Part shown: positions 6,945-15,496 of the stretch, in pieces
Numbering within the stretch: the first letter of the stretch is position 1
Layout of the letters: every line of letters begins with the position of its first letter
From: Bacteroidetes bacterium GWA2_31_9
GTDB taxonomy: Bacteria > Bacteroidota > Bacteroidia > Bacteroidales > GWF2-33-38
Direction of reading: 5' to 3'
Length of the DNA stretch: 37,729 bases
NCBI GenBank assembly: GCA_001768975.1
Contig: MEND01000155.1
Coordinates: 56,067-93,795 of the forward strand
Position numbers and translations under genes: made by a program
Notes under the pieces: model-generated
Told to the model about the DNA's origin: nothing
Databases searched by the model: none
The model's input: only the letters and a program-made list of their open reading frames with translations

Positions 6945-9539
6945 TTGCATTTTATTAATAATAACAGAACTTTGTGCAAAAATAGTATAATAAAAGTTTA
7001 TTTAAAAGTATTGTTAAGTATAGCATTCATTTTAATGAGTTCTAATCTCTTTCTGATTAAAGCTCAATATAATGATTCTATTGCAATTAATCTTGACACT
7101 CTTAATCAACCTTTAAAGTCTGAAACAATATCCTCAGATACATCAAAGCCAACAAAATCAAACAAAATTGATGCTATAATTACATACAATGCTCAAGATT
7201 CTATTCGTTTTGATTTAGGAAATCACAAAGTATATCTATTTGGAAATGCTGTAATTAATTATAAAGCGATTGAATTAAAAGCTGATTATATTGAACTTGA
7301 CCTATCTTCGGATTTAATTTTTGCTGAGGGTGTGAAAGATAGTACTGATAGCATAAAAGGAAGCCCACAGTTTAAAGATGGCGATGATCAATTCAATTGT
7401 AAAAAATTATTATATAATTTTAAATCAAAAAAGGGTTTAATATATGATGTAATTACCGAACAAGGAGGAGGATACCTTCATAGTGGAGTTACTAAAAAAC
7501 AAGAAAACAGTAGTATTGACATTAAGCATGGAAAATTCACAACATGTAATCTCGAACATCCACATTTTTATGTAAGTTTAACAAAAGCAAAAGCGATTCC
7601 AAATGATAAAATAATTTCTGGTCCAGCATATTTAGTTATTGAAGATGTCTCTTTGCCCTTAGGAATTCCATTTGGTTATTTTCCAAATAAAAAAGGTCAT
7701 ACTTCTGGCTTAATAATACCAGAATATGGTGAAGAATTAAACAGAGGCTTTTTCCTTAGAAACGGTGGATATTATTTTGCTATAAGCGATTATGTTGATT
7801 TGAAACTACTTGCTGACATTTACTCAAGAGGAAGCTGGGCTGCAAATGTGACTTCAAATTACAGATTACGATATAAATTTTCAGGAAATGTTTATTTCAA
7901 ATACGAAAATGTAATTGTTGGGGAATCTTTTCAAACAAATTATAAAAACACCAAAACATACTGGCTAAAGTGGAATCATCGACAAGAACAAAAAGCGAGA
8001 CCTTACAGTAATTTCTCCGCTAATGTTGATTTTGGAAAAAGTTCTTTTCATAAATATAGTGCTTATACCGACCCAAATAGTTATTTACAAAACACTACAC
8101 AATCTAATATTTCGTATCAAAAAAGATTTCCGAATACTCCATTTAATTATTCTTTAAACTTAAGACATAGTCAAAACAGTCTTGATTCCATGGTGACACT
8201 TGGATTACCTGAGGTTGCTCTAAATATGAATAGACTTTATCCGTTTAAAAGAAAAAAAACGGTAGGAAATGCAAAGTTTTATGAAAAAATTGGTATTTCA
8301 TATACTTCAAATATCAGAAATACAGTAACTGATAAAGACACTGCACTTTTCAGACCTGAAATTTTAACAAAAATGAAGAATGGAATGCAGCATAATATTC
8401 CAATTAGTACTTCATTTAACATATTAAAATTTGTAACTGTTAATCCATCTTTTAATTACAAAGAAGTTTGGTATCTAAACTCAATTAACAGATATCTAAA
8501 TGATACAAATGGAATAACTACTGACACTATTCAAAAATTTGTAAGAGCTGGCGATAGAAGCTTTAATACATCTTTAAGTACAAAACTATACGGCATGTAT
8601 GTATTTAAAGGAGAAAAGCAAGCTGCCATCAGGCATGTTATGACACCAAGCATAGGCTATAGTATTCGTCCAGACTATAGCAAATCTAAATTTGACTATT
8701 ACAGATATTACTATGCTGATTCTTCACATCAGGACTCAATAATGTACTCAAGATTTGCAAATGGGATTTTTGGCTCGCCTCCAAGTGGAAAATCCGGAAA
8801 TATTAATTTTTCATTAGGAAATAATGTTGAGATGAAATTGAAAAGCAAAAAAGATACAACTCAAACCTTTAAAAAGATTATGATTTTAGAAAGTTTTAGT
8901 ATTTCTTCTTCATATAATCTTGCAGTTGATTCTCTAAAATTAGCACCTTTTTCAATAAACGGAAGAACAACATTATTTAAAAAACTTAATTTGAATTTTA
9001 GTGGAGTTATTGAGCCTTATGCTCTTGACACAGCAAAAAAAACATTAATTAATAAATTTGAATACAACGAGTCAGGAAAAATTGGACGCTTAACTAATGC
9101 AAATATTTCAGTTGGTTTTAGATTAAATTCAAAATCAAAATCAAAAACAGAAAATAGTGAAAAGACTAAAGACTTAATTGGATTTCCTGATGACTACGTT
9201 GATTTCAATATTCCTTGGAATGTAAACATAGATTATAGTTATAGATATAGCAAACCTCAACTTGAAGAAAACATTACACAATCATTAAGAGTAAGTGGAG
9301 ATTTAAGTATTACTTCTAAATGGAAAATTAGTGTATCAAGTGGATATGATATAAAATTGAAAAAATTCACATTTACAAACATCAATATATACAGAGACTT
9401 ACATTGCTGGGAGATGCGATTTACATGGATTCCATTTGGATTTGCTCAAAGTTATAATTTTCAGATTAATGTAAAATCGGCAATACTTCAGGATTTAAAG
9501 CTTAATAAGAGAAGCAGTTGGTCTAATTCCAATTACTAA
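6945..9539 (+). CDS. lptD: Outer-membrane LPS assembly protein, LptD/OstA-like
   Basis: Inserts lipopolysaccharide into the outer leaflet of the outer membrane. After a signal peptide ending near ...FLIKAQ (about residue 41), an OstA/LptA-like jelly-roll domain occupies about 60-190 (GNHKVYLFGNAVINYKAI, ADYIELDLSSDLIFAEG). The remainder is a large beta-barrel region with alternating aromatic strands, matching the Bacteroidota type of LptD, and 864 residues fits that family. The frame opens with TTG at 6945, and there is no in-frame ATG before residue 33, which is inside the signal peptide. A second TTG at 6972 (codon 10) would give a more ordinary signal peptide and leave a short leader after the -7 box. 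The stop overlaps the last two bases of the convergent rfbD stop. Confidence 0.9.
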   Translation: MHFINNNRTLCKNSIIKVYLKVLLSIAFILMSSNLFLIKAQYNDSIAINLDTLNQPLKSETISSDTSKPTKSNKIDAIITYNAQDSIRFDLGNHKVYLFGNAVINYKAIELKADYIELDLSSDLIFAEGVKDSTDSIKGSPQFKDGDDQFNCKKLLYNFKSKKGLIYDVITEQGGGYLHSGVTKKQENSSIDIKHGKFTTCNLEHPHFYVSLTKAKAIPNDKIISGPAYLVIEDVSLPLGIPFGYFPNKKGHTSGLIIPEYGEELNRGFFLRNGGYYFAISDYVDLKLLADIYSRGSWAANVTSNYRLRYKFSGNVYFKYENVIVGESFQTNYKNTKTYWLKWNHRQEQKARPYSNFSANVDFGKSSFHKYSAYTDPNSYLQNTTQSNISYQKRFPNTPFNYSLNLRHSQNSLDSMVTLGLPEVALNMNRLYPFKRKKTVGNAKFYEKIGISYTSNIRNTVTDKDTALFRPEILTKMKNGMQHNIPISTSFNILKFVTVNPSFNYKEVWYLNSINRYLNDTNGITTDTIQKFVRAGDRSFNTSLSTKLYGMYVFKGEKQAAIRHVMTPSIGYSIRPDYSKSKFDYYRYYYADSSHQDSIMYSRFANGIFGSPPSGKSGNINFSLGNNVEMKLKSKKDTTQTFKKIMILESFSISSSYNLAVDSLKLAPFSINGRTTLFKKLNLNFSGVIEPYALDTAKKTLINKFEYNESGKIGRLTNANISVGFRLNSKSKSKTENSEKTKDLIGFPDDYVDFNIPWNVNIDYSYRYSKPQLEENITQSLRVSGDLSITSKWKISVSSGYDIKLKKFTFTNINIYRDLHCWEMRFTWIPFGFAQSYNFQINVKSAILQDLKLNKRSSWSNSNY

Positions 9540-10387
9540 AGTTCTTTTAAACACCTTTGTAAACCGTCTTTCCAGTGTAGAATTTCAATATTAAAAGTAG
9601 ATTTTATCTTATTTTTATTCAAAACACTATAATGTGGTCTTTTGGCAGGAGTTGGATATTCGGAAGTCAAGATTGGAGTAATTTTACAATTAATGTTTTT
9701 TGCATTAACAATTTCTAAAGCAAAATCGTACCAACTACAAACTCCTTCGTTTGAATAATGATAAATTCCGCTTTCAAATTTATTTGATTTAACAATTTGC
9801 AAAATAGTTGATGCTAAATCCTCAGCATAAGTTGGAGTTCCAATTTGGTCAAAAACTACTTTTAATTCAGGTTTTTCTTTAGAATATTTCAGAATTGTTT
9901 TAACAAAATTATTTCCGAATGATGAATAAAGCCATGATGTTCTTATAATTATAGCATCACAACCAGATTTTTCAATTTGCTTTTCACCTTCAAGTTTAGT
10001 GATTCCATATTGCGAAACAGGGCTAACTTGAATATCCTCAGTATAAGGCAAACATGAAGTTCCATCAAAAACATAATCGGTAGAAATATGAATTAATTTT
10101 ATTTTATATTGCAAAGCAATTTCCGACAAGTATTTTACTGCTTCTGAATTAATTAATAATGCTTTATCAGTCTCTGTTTCAGCTTTGTCAACGGCTGTAT
10201 ATGCAGCACAATTTATGATAAAATCGTAATTGTTAGCTTTAAAATGTAATTTTAATGTGTCTGAATTTGTAATGTCGAGCTCATTAACATCGGTAAAATT
10301 AAACTTACAATCAGGATAATTAGCCGATAATTTTCTTAGCTCGTTTCCAAGCTGACCGTTTGAACCTGTTATTAATATTTTTTTCAA
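9536..10387 (-). CDS. rfbD: dTDP-4-dehydrorhamnose reductase
   Basis: Catalyses the last step of dTDP-L-rhamnose synthesis, reducing dTDP-4-dehydro-rhamnose with NAD(P)H. The 283 residues form an extended SDR fold: a Rossmann motif TGSNGQLG (7-14), DVNELDITN (33-41), NCAAYTAVDKAE (59-70), the STDYVFDG segment (102-109), the catalytic YGITK (Tyr127, Lys131), and RTSWLYSSFGNNFV, all typical of RfbD/RmlD. It lies on the same strand as rfbC, rfbA, the UDP-xylose synthase and ugd, but a MNT-HEPN gene pair separates it from rfbC; the HEPN stop is 26 bp upstream of its start. The stop codon overlaps that of the convergent lptD gene. Confidence 0.96.
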   Translation of the reverse strand: MKKILITGSNGQLGNELRKLSANYPDCKFNFTDVNELDITNSDTLKLHFKANNYDFIINCAAYTAVDKAETETDKALLINSEAVKYLSEIALQYKIKLIHISTDYVFDGTSCLPYTEDIQVSPVSQYGITKLEGEKQIEKSGCDAIIIRTSWLYSSFGNNFVKTILKYSKEKPELKVVFDQIGTPTYAEDLASTILQIVKSNKFESGIYHYSNEGVCSWYDFALEIVNAKNINCKITPILTSEYPTPAKRPHYSVLNKNKIKSTFNIEILHWKDGLQRCLKEL

Positions 10388-10413
10388 TGAATCTGAAATT
10401 AATTAGAATTAAG

Positions 10414-10803
10414 TTATTTATTTAGCATTTTTTCAATAATTTCAATAAGTTCTTTAGCTGGCTTAAAATAAGGCATGACTTTATCTTTATCAAAATCAAA
10501 TAAATCGTCGTAATCTCCCTTTTGTCTCCATGTAAAAAGTTGTGAATATATCTTTCCAAATTCAGTAGGAATCTTTTTTGTTAAAATAAAATGTTCTGAA
10601 AAATTTGATTTTGCACCATTATGTGTTGTTGGTTTAAGTCCTGAATCTAAAAGTAGAGCAATAACTGCATAATATACAGAATAATATAATCTATTTATTA
10701 CTGAATTCCATTTGTTTTTTTCAGCTAAAATTTGTGCATCTTCAAATGTATCCTTTGCTCTTAAGAGTCTATACTTTATTAAATCTTCTTTTGCTCCTAT
10801 CAT
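10414..10803 (-). CDS. HEPN-domain protein, putative toxin of a MNT-HEPN pair
   Basis: A 129-residue all-helical protein of the HEPN family. The family signature NRLYYSVYYAV (37-47) is clear, followed by SGLKPTTHNGAKSNFSEHF (54-72) and a C-terminal GDYDD segment (about 96-100). In HEPN/MNT modules the HEPN protein is usually the RNase toxin, with an Rx4-6H active site. Here the conserved His61 is preceded by Lys57 rather than an Arg at the expected distance, so the canonical motif is not obvious and nuclease activity is uncertain. Its ATG overlaps the TGA of the upstream MNT gene by 4 bp, showing translational coupling. The pair interrupts the rfbC-rfbD order of the rhamnose cluster. Confidence 0.85.
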   Translation of the reverse strand: MIGAKEDLIKYRLLRAKDTFEDAQILAEKNKWNSVINRLYYSVYYAVIALLLDSGLKPTTHNGAKSNFSEHFILTKKIPTEFGKIYSQLFTWRQKGDYDDLFDFDKDKVMPYFKPAKELIEIIEKMLNK

Positions 10804-11120
10804 TTAATTCTTACTCCTTCATTTTTAATATTTTCAAATAATGGTGTAATTGAATGATTTTCGTACCAGTCAGATTTTGAATAAATTAATGGAGAAATAA
10901 TTTGACCAGTTTCAAGTTCAATTTCATAAAATTCATCCATGAACTTAGTTTCAAAATCGAATGAAATATTTTTTCTATTTAATAATATCAATAAATCCCA
11001 GTCCGATAATTTCTTAGCGTTACCTCTTGCACGCGAACCGTATAAATATATTTCCGAATCAGGAGCATTTTTATTTATTACTGCAATAATTTTATTCAAT
11101 ATTTGTTGTTTTATGCTCAT
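10800..11120 (-). CDS. MNT-family minimal nucleotidyltransferase, putative antitoxin
   Basis: A 106-residue DNA polymerase beta-like nucleotidyltransferase. The motif GSRARG (28-33) followed by DWDLL (Asp40 and Asp42 as metal-binding carboxylates) is complete, so the active site looks intact. In type VII toxin-antitoxin systems the MNT partner neutralises HEPN by transferring AMP to it; that role is inferred here from the gene pair and the 4-bp overlap. The antisense frame 10939-11133 is a shadow. A perfect -7 box sits only 5-12 bases upstream of the ATG, so the module probably has its own, nearly leaderless transcript in addition to read-through from rfbC, whose stop is 51 bp upstream. Confidence 0.87.
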   Translation of the reverse strand: MSIKQQILNKIIAVINKNAPDSEIYLYGSRARGNAKKLSDWDLLILLNRKNISFDFETKFMDEFYEIELETGQIISPLIYSKSDWYENHSITPLFENIKNEGVRIK

Positions 11121-11124
11121 AGAA

Positions 11125-11132
11125 CAAAAATA
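11125..11132 (-). promoter_or_regulatory. Bacteroidota -7 box (TATTTTTG) for the MNT-HEPN pair
   Basis: On the minus strand TATTTTTG matches TAnnTTTG perfectly and ends 5 bases before the MNT start codon, in the 51-bp gap after rfbC. A start site 5-7 bases downstream would give a leaderless or nearly leaderless mRNA. No convincing TTTG -33 element was seen. Confidence 0.4.
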
Positions 11133-11171
11133 GTAATTTATTAGATTAGTTTATTTTTTATCGAATATTAT

Positions 11172-11720
11172 TCAAAAATTCATCTCAGCCTTATCAAAAC
11201 CACACATATTCCTATCTCGTTCTGAAACAAGCCTTTTGTTGGCAGGAATTTTCCAATCAATGTTTAGTTTTTTATCGTTAAAAGCAATTCCTCTTTCTCT
11301 GTCGGGACGATAATTGAAATCGCATTTATAAAAAACTACTGCTGTTTCGCTTAAAACCGAAAAACCATGAGCAAATCCTTTTGGAATAAGTAATTGAGTG
11401 TAGTTTTCGTCTGACAATTCAACACCAAACCATTGCCCGAAAGTTGGTGAGTTTTTTCTAATATCGACAGCAACATCATAGATTTTTCCTGAAAATACTC
11501 TTACTAATTTTGTTTGAGCTTCGGGTTGTAATTGATAATGCAAACCTCTGATTACTCCATACGATGATTTTGATTGATTATCTTGTACGAATTGGTTAGA
11601 AAAACCTAATTCTTGCAATTTTTCTAAATTATAACTTTCAAAAAAATAACCTCTTTCGTCTTTAAAGACCTTTGGTTGAATAATTTTTAAGTCCTTTATT
11701 GGAGTTTCAATTACTTGCAT
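11172..11720 (-). CDS. rfbC: dTDP-4-dehydrorhamnose 3,5-epimerase
   Basis: Third enzyme of dTDP-L-rhamnose synthesis, epimerising C3 and C5 of the 4-keto sugar. The 182-residue cupin protein shows FKDERGYFFESY (19-30), the catalytic GVIRGLHYQ with His61, VRVFSGKIYDVAVDIR (73-88), IPKGFAHGF (112-120) and the Tyr131 region, all standard for RmlC. It starts 4 bp after the rfbA stop, consistent with an operon. On its other side the MNT-HEPN pair separates it from rfbD. Confidence 0.97.
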   Translation of the reverse strand: MQVIETPIKDLKIIQPKVFKDERGYFFESYNLEKLQELGFSNQFVQDNQSKSSYGVIRGLHYQLQPEAQTKLVRVFSGKIYDVAVDIRKNSPTFGQWFGVELSDENYTQLLIPKGFAHGFSVLSETAVVFYKCDFNYRPDRERGIAFNDKKLNIDWKIPANKRLVSERDRNMCGFDKAEMNF

Positions 11721-11724
11721 TTAT

Positions 11725-12612
11725 TTACAAATTAACAGTTAAAACTTCTTCATTGGCAACATGAATAAGATACTCGCCATATTGATTTTTCTTGAGAGGC
11801 TCTGCTAAAGCAAGTAATTGCTCTTTATTAATAAATCCTTTTTTGTATGCAATTTCCTCAATACAAGCAATTTTTAACCCTTGACGATGTTCAATAGTTG
11901 CAATATAATTTGATGCTTCGAGCATACTTTCGTGTGTTCCTGTATCAAGCCAAGCCATTCCACGTCCTAATAAATTTACTTTTAGACGATTTTCATTCAA
12001 ATATAGTCGGTTCAAATCGGTTATTTCAAGTTCGCCACGAGCAGATGGTTTTAAATTTTTTGCTTTTTCAACCACGTCATTGCTATAAAAATATAAACCT
12101 GTAACTGCATAATTCGATTTTGGATTTTTTGGTTTTTCTTCAAGACTTAAAACTTTTCCGGTTTTATCGAACTCAGCAACACCATAGCGTTCAGGGTCTT
12201 TTACATAATATCCAAAAACTTCGGCTCCATCTTTAAGTTTGTAAGAATTCATTAACATTCCACTAAATCCGTAGCCATAGAAAATATTATCGCCCAAAAC
12301 CATACAAACATTATCGTTTCCGATAAATTTTTCGCCAATTATAAATGCTTGTGCAAGTCCATCGGGAGAGGGCTGAATTTCGTAAACTATATTAAGTCCG
12401 AGTTGCGAACCATCGCTAAATAAATCTTTATAAAGCTGAATGTCTTTAGGTGTTGAGATAATTAAAATATCTCTTATTCCAGCCAACATTAGCACTGATA
12501 GCGGATAATAAATCATCGGCTTATCATAAATTGGGATTATTTGTTTTGAAATACTGCGAGTTATCGGATACAATCTTGTACCTGAACCTCCTGCGAGAAT
12601 TATTCCTTTCAT
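11725..12612 (-). CDS. rfbA: Glucose-1-phosphate thymidylyltransferase
   Basis: Makes dTDP-glucose from dTTP and glucose-1-phosphate, the entry step to dTDP-rhamnose. The 295 residues match the RmlA family: GGSGTRLYP (8-16) binds the nucleotide, [17 protein letters not shown] (30-46), LGDNIFYG for metal binding, [19 protein letters not shown], and WLDTGTH near the allosteric region. Its ATG overlaps the TGA of the upstream UDP-xylose synthase by 4 bp (ATGA), and rfbC follows 4 bp after its stop, so these three genes are tightly coupled. rfbB, the next enzyme in the pathway, is not in the window. Confidence 0.97.
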   Translation of the reverse strand: MKGIILAGGSGTRLYPITRSISKQIIPIYDKPMIYYPLSVLMLAGIRDILIISTPKDIQLYKDLFSDGSQLGLNIVYEIQPSPDGLAQAFIIGEKFIGNDNVCMVLGDNIFYGYGFSGMLMNSYKLKDGAEVFGYYVKDPERYGVAEFDKTGKVLSLEEKPKNPKSNYAVTGLYFYSNDVVEKAKNLKPSARGELEITDLNRLYLNENRLKVNLLGRGMAWLDTGTHESMLEASNYIATIEHRQGLKIACIEEIAYKKGFINKEQLLALAEPLKKNQYGEYLIHVANEEVLTVNL

Positions 12613-13547
12613 TTTTCTAATAATTTTTTAAAATAATCAATAGTCTTAACCAATCCTTCGTCTAATTTAATTTTTGGTTCCCAATTTAATTTGTTTTTTG
12701 CAATCGAAATATCAGGTTTTCGCTGCATTGGGTCGTCTGATGGTAATTTATTATATATAATTTTTGATTTTGAATTTGTTAATTTTATAACTTTTTCGGC
12801 TAATTCATTAATAGTAAACTCTCCGGGGTTCCCCATATTTACTGGTCCTATAAATCCTGTTTCAGAATTCATCATTTTAAGCATACCGTCAACCAAATCG
12901 TCAACATACTGAAAGCTACGAGTTTGATTTCCATCGCCATAAACTGTAATGTTTTCATTTTTTAAAGCCTGAACTATAAAATTTGAAACCACTCTCCCAT
13001 CGTTTGGATGCATTCGAGATCCGTAAGTATTGAAGATTCTGATAATTTTTATGTCAACTTTATTTTGACGGTGATAATCCATAAAAAGAGTTTCGGCACA
13101 GCGTTTTCCTTCGTCATAACAAGAACGAATTCCGATTGGATTTACATTTCCCCAATAATCTTCGGTTTGTGGATGTACTTTTGGGTCGCCATAAACTTCA
13201 CTTGTAGAAGCCTGTAAAATTGTTGCTCTGATTCGCTTTGCCAATCCTAACATATTAATTGCTCCCATAACAGAAGTTTTAACTGTTTTTATCGGATTGT
13301 ATTGATAATGAATTGGTGAGGCAGGACAAGCAAGGTTATAAATTTGGTCAACCTCAACAAAATAAGGCATTGTTACATCGTGGCGAACAATTTCGAAAAG
13401 AGGATTTTTGATTAAATGAACAATATTCCTTTTATCTCCTGTAAAATAATTATCAAGCGAAATTACTTCGTTTCCTTCGTTAAGTAATCGCTCAATAAGA
13501 TGAGAACCTATAAATCCAGCTCCTCCGGTTACTAATATTTTTTTCAT
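12609..13547 (-). CDS. UDP-glucuronate decarboxylase (UDP-xylose synthase)
   Basis: A cytoplasmic SDR enzyme that oxidatively decarboxylates UDP-glucuronate to UDP-xylose. From the chosen Met the 312 residues begin directly with the Rossmann motif [10 protein letters not shown] (7-16); a longer frame up to 13601 adds an 18-residue lysine-rich leader absent from the family, so I start at 13547. TSEVYGDP (115-122, with Glu117 as in decarboxylases) and YDEGKR (Tyr144, Lys148) are diagnostic, as are NLACPASP and [10 protein letters not shown]. These motifs exclude RmlB (dTDP-glucose 4,6-dehydratase), although it sits where rmlB would be expected. The substrate would come from the Ugd enzyme encoded 172 bp upstream. 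Confidence 0.94.
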   Translation of the reverse strand: MKKILVTGGAGFIGSHLIERLLNEGNEVISLDNYFTGDKRNIVHLIKNPLFEIVRHDVTMPYFVEVDQIYNLACPASPIHYQYNPIKTVKTSVMGAINMLGLAKRIRATILQASTSEVYGDPKVHPQTEDYWGNVNPIGIRSCYDEGKRCAETLFMDYHRQNKVDIKIIRIFNTYGSRMHPNDGRVVSNFIVQALKNENITVYGDGNQTRSFQYVDDLVDGMLKMMNSETGFIGPVNMGNPGEFTINELAEKVIKLTNSKSKIIYNKLPSDDPMQRKPDISIAKNKLNWEPKIKLDEGLVKTIDYFKKLLEK

Positions 13548-13587
13548 CTGTTTAAATTTCTTTATTTGACTCTGATTTATTTTTTTT

Positions 13588-13630
13588 GACAGGATTAACA
13601 AGATTTACAGGTTAATCCTGTAATCCTGTC
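13588..13630. repeat. Intergenic ATCCTGT inverted repeat
   Basis: GACAGGATTAAC (13588-13599) is inversely repeated as GTTAATCCTGT (13611-13621), followed at once by a further AATCCTGTC (13622-13630) that can also pair with the left arm. The 172-bp gap between ugd and the UDP-xylose synthase holds this element and no gene. It resembles the short palindromic ATCCTGT-type repeats scattered through Bacteroidota intergenic regions. Confidence 0.65.
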
Positions 13631-13719
13631 TAAATTATTATTAAAATCATTCCTTTCCCAAAAAAATCGGGATATAAATAGTGTGCCCAAATTTTTGATA
13701 GAGAAAGATTCATCCGTTT

Positions 13720-15039
13720 TTAAGATTTTCTTCCCATACAAAAATACTCAAAGCCACTTTCTTTAACTTCTGCAATATCGTAAATATTTCGTCCATCGAA
13801 AATTACTTTAGTTTTCATAAGCTTTTCCATTACTTTAAAGTTTGGAACTCTAAACTCATTCCATTCTGTTACTACAAGTAATGCGTCTGAATCAATTAAG
13901 GCTTCGTACTGGTCTTTTGCATAGTGAATTTTATTGCCAATTTTGCGTTCACATTCGTGCATTGCCACTGGGTCGTAAGCATTTACTTTTGCTCCGGCTT
14001 CAATTAATTTGTCAATTATAACAAGTGCTGGAGCTTCACGCATGTCGTCGGTATTTGGCTTGAAAGATAAGCCCCAAATTGAAATTGTTTTACCTTTTAA
14101 ATTTCCATTAAAGTAATTATTCAATTTATTGAATAAAACTGATTTTTGTCTATCGTTTACATTTTCAACAGATTGCAAAACCTCTAACGTGTAATTATTT
14201 TCTTTAGCTGTTTTTATAAGTGCTTTTACATCTTTTGGGAAACATGAACCGCCGTAGCCAACACCAGGATACAGAAATTTATGTCCTATTCGAGTATCAC
14301 TACCAATTCCCTTTCTGACTAGATTAACATCTGCACCTACAATTTCGCAAAGATTTGCAATATCGTTCATAAAGCTGATTCTTGTTGCTAACATTGCGTT
14401 TGCAGCATATTTTGTTAACTCCGCAGAAGGAACGTCCATAAATAAAATTGGATGATTATTCAATACAAATGCTTTGTATAAACGTTTCATTATTTTTTCG
14501 GCATCTTCTGACTCTAAACCAATTACAATACGGTCGGGTTTAAGAAAATCGTCAATAGCATTACCTTCTTTCAAAAATTCGGGATTAGAAGCTACATCAA
14601 ATTTTAAGTTTGAACCACGCTTATTAAGTTCATCTTGAACAGCAGCTTTTACTTTTTTTGCAGTTCCAATTGGCACCGTACTTTTGGTAACTACAACTAT
14701 ATACTGGTTCATGTTTTTTCCAATTTCTCTTGCAACCCCTATTACGTATTGCAAATCGGCACTTCCATCTTCGTCGGGTGGAGTTCCTACTGCTATAAAA
14801 ACTGCTTCACACTCAACCAAACTTTCTTTAATATCTGTCGTAAAAAACAATCTTTCTTTTGCAACATTGCGTTGCACCATATCCTCTAATCCAGGCTCAT
14901 AAATAGGAATTTTTCCATTATTAAGCATTTTAATTTTGTTCTCGTCAATATCAACACAAGTAACTGTAATACCTGTTTCTGCAAAGCATGTTCCTGTAAC
15001 TAATCCTACATATCCTGTTCCTACAACTGAAATTTTCAT
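13720..15039 (-). CDS. ugd: UDP-glucose 6-dehydrogenase
   Basis: Oxidises UDP-glucose to UDP-glucuronate in two NAD-dependent steps. The 439 residues show the N-terminal Rossmann motif GTGYVGLVTGTCFAETG (7-23), AVGTPPDEDGSAD (83-95), TKSTVPIGT (118-126), NPEFLKEGNAIDDF (152-165), ELTKYAANAMLATRISFMN (207-225, with Lys210 and Asn214), and the catalytic Cys266 in GGSCFPKD. The C-terminal half has the UDP-binding ISIWGLSFKPNTDDMREAP. It is the first gene of the minus-strand sugar-nucleotide cluster and provides UDP-glucuronate for the UDP-xylose synthase downstream. No promoter was identified in the 57 bp before it. Confidence 0.97.
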   Translation of the reverse strand: MKISVVGTGYVGLVTGTCFAETGITVTCVDIDENKIKMLNNGKIPIYEPGLEDMVQRNVAKERLFFTTDIKESLVECEAVFIAVGTPPDEDGSADLQYVIGVAREIGKNMNQYIVVVTKSTVPIGTAKKVKAAVQDELNKRGSNLKFDVASNPEFLKEGNAIDDFLKPDRIVIGLESEDAEKIMKRLYKAFVLNNHPILFMDVPSAELTKYAANAMLATRISFMNDIANLCEIVGADVNLVRKGIGSDTRIGHKFLYPGVGYGGSCFPKDVKALIKTAKENNYTLEVLQSVENVNDRQKSVLFNKLNNYFNGNLKGKTISIWGLSFKPNTDDMREAPALVIIDKLIEAGAKVNAYDPVAMHECERKIGNKIHYAKDQYEALIDSDALLVVTEWNEFRVPNFKVMEKLMKTKVIFDGRNIYDIAEVKESGFEYFCMGRKS

Positions 15040-15096
15040 ATATTTTTAATTATTTTTAAAATAAGACTGATTTTGATTTGTACAATTAAAAGAACT

Positions 15097-15471
15097 TTAA
15101 ACTGCTGCATTTTTTTGTACAGCTTTCATAGTTTGATAAAAGTTTTTTAAAAGTTGAGGTATTAATTCATTGAGATTAATATTTTGCTTAATAATCCACT
15201 TTCTAACTTCTTTATCAAGTGGGAATTCTTCCATTTTTATCCATTGAATTTTACCAGAATCAATATCATCTTCTGTAATTTCTGGAATTTCGTTACAATC
15301 AATATTATCATCATCATAAAAGATAAGATTTTCAGGAACTCGAATTTTGTACTCATTAAAAAGAACAACCTCATTTACAGGTATATGTTCTTTTTTAAAA
15401 TCAATTTCTGATTGAGTAATCTTTTTCCCTGCATTAAGTAGTTTCAATGCTTTTTCCCAATATATTTTCAT
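15097..15471 (-). CDS. BrnA-like putative antitoxin with an N-terminal extension
   Basis: A 124-residue acidic/lysine-rich protein. The middle (IDCNEIPEITEDDIDSG, about 58-74) and the C-terminal segment (EFPLDKEVRKWIIKQN followed by a helix ending MKAV, about 82-117) follow the layout of BrnA antitoxins, in which an IDxSDIPEIT stretch precedes a ribbon-helix-helix DNA-binding region of the form LDxxVxxW. BrnA proteins are usually about 80-100 residues and normally follow a brnT toxin gene. Here only a 20-codon frame starting MEFEWDE, like the start of BrnT, remains upstream. The first 55 residues are not recognised. The assignment is by eye and moderate; the alternative is an uncharacterised protein. 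Confidence 0.5.
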   Translation of the reverse strand: MKIYWEKALKLLNAGKKITQSEIDFKKEHIPVNEVVLFNEYKIRVPENLIFYDDDNIDCNEIPEITEDDIDSGKIQWIKMEEFPLDKEVRKWIIKQNINLNELIPQLLKNFYQTMKAVQKNAAV

Positions 15472-15496
15472 TTGTTTTCACTTAAAAGATATTTGT

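Noticed and set aside
12609-13547. Interpretation as rfbB (dTDP-glucose 4,6-dehydratase)
   Set aside because: The TSEVYGDP and NLACPASP motifs and overall pattern fit UDP-glucuronate decarboxylase; RmlB motifs are missing.
13548-13601. N-terminal 18-residue extension of the UDP-xylose synthase
   Set aside because: It is Lys/Ile/Gln-rich, absent from the family, and the internal Met at 13547 is followed at once by the Rossmann motif.
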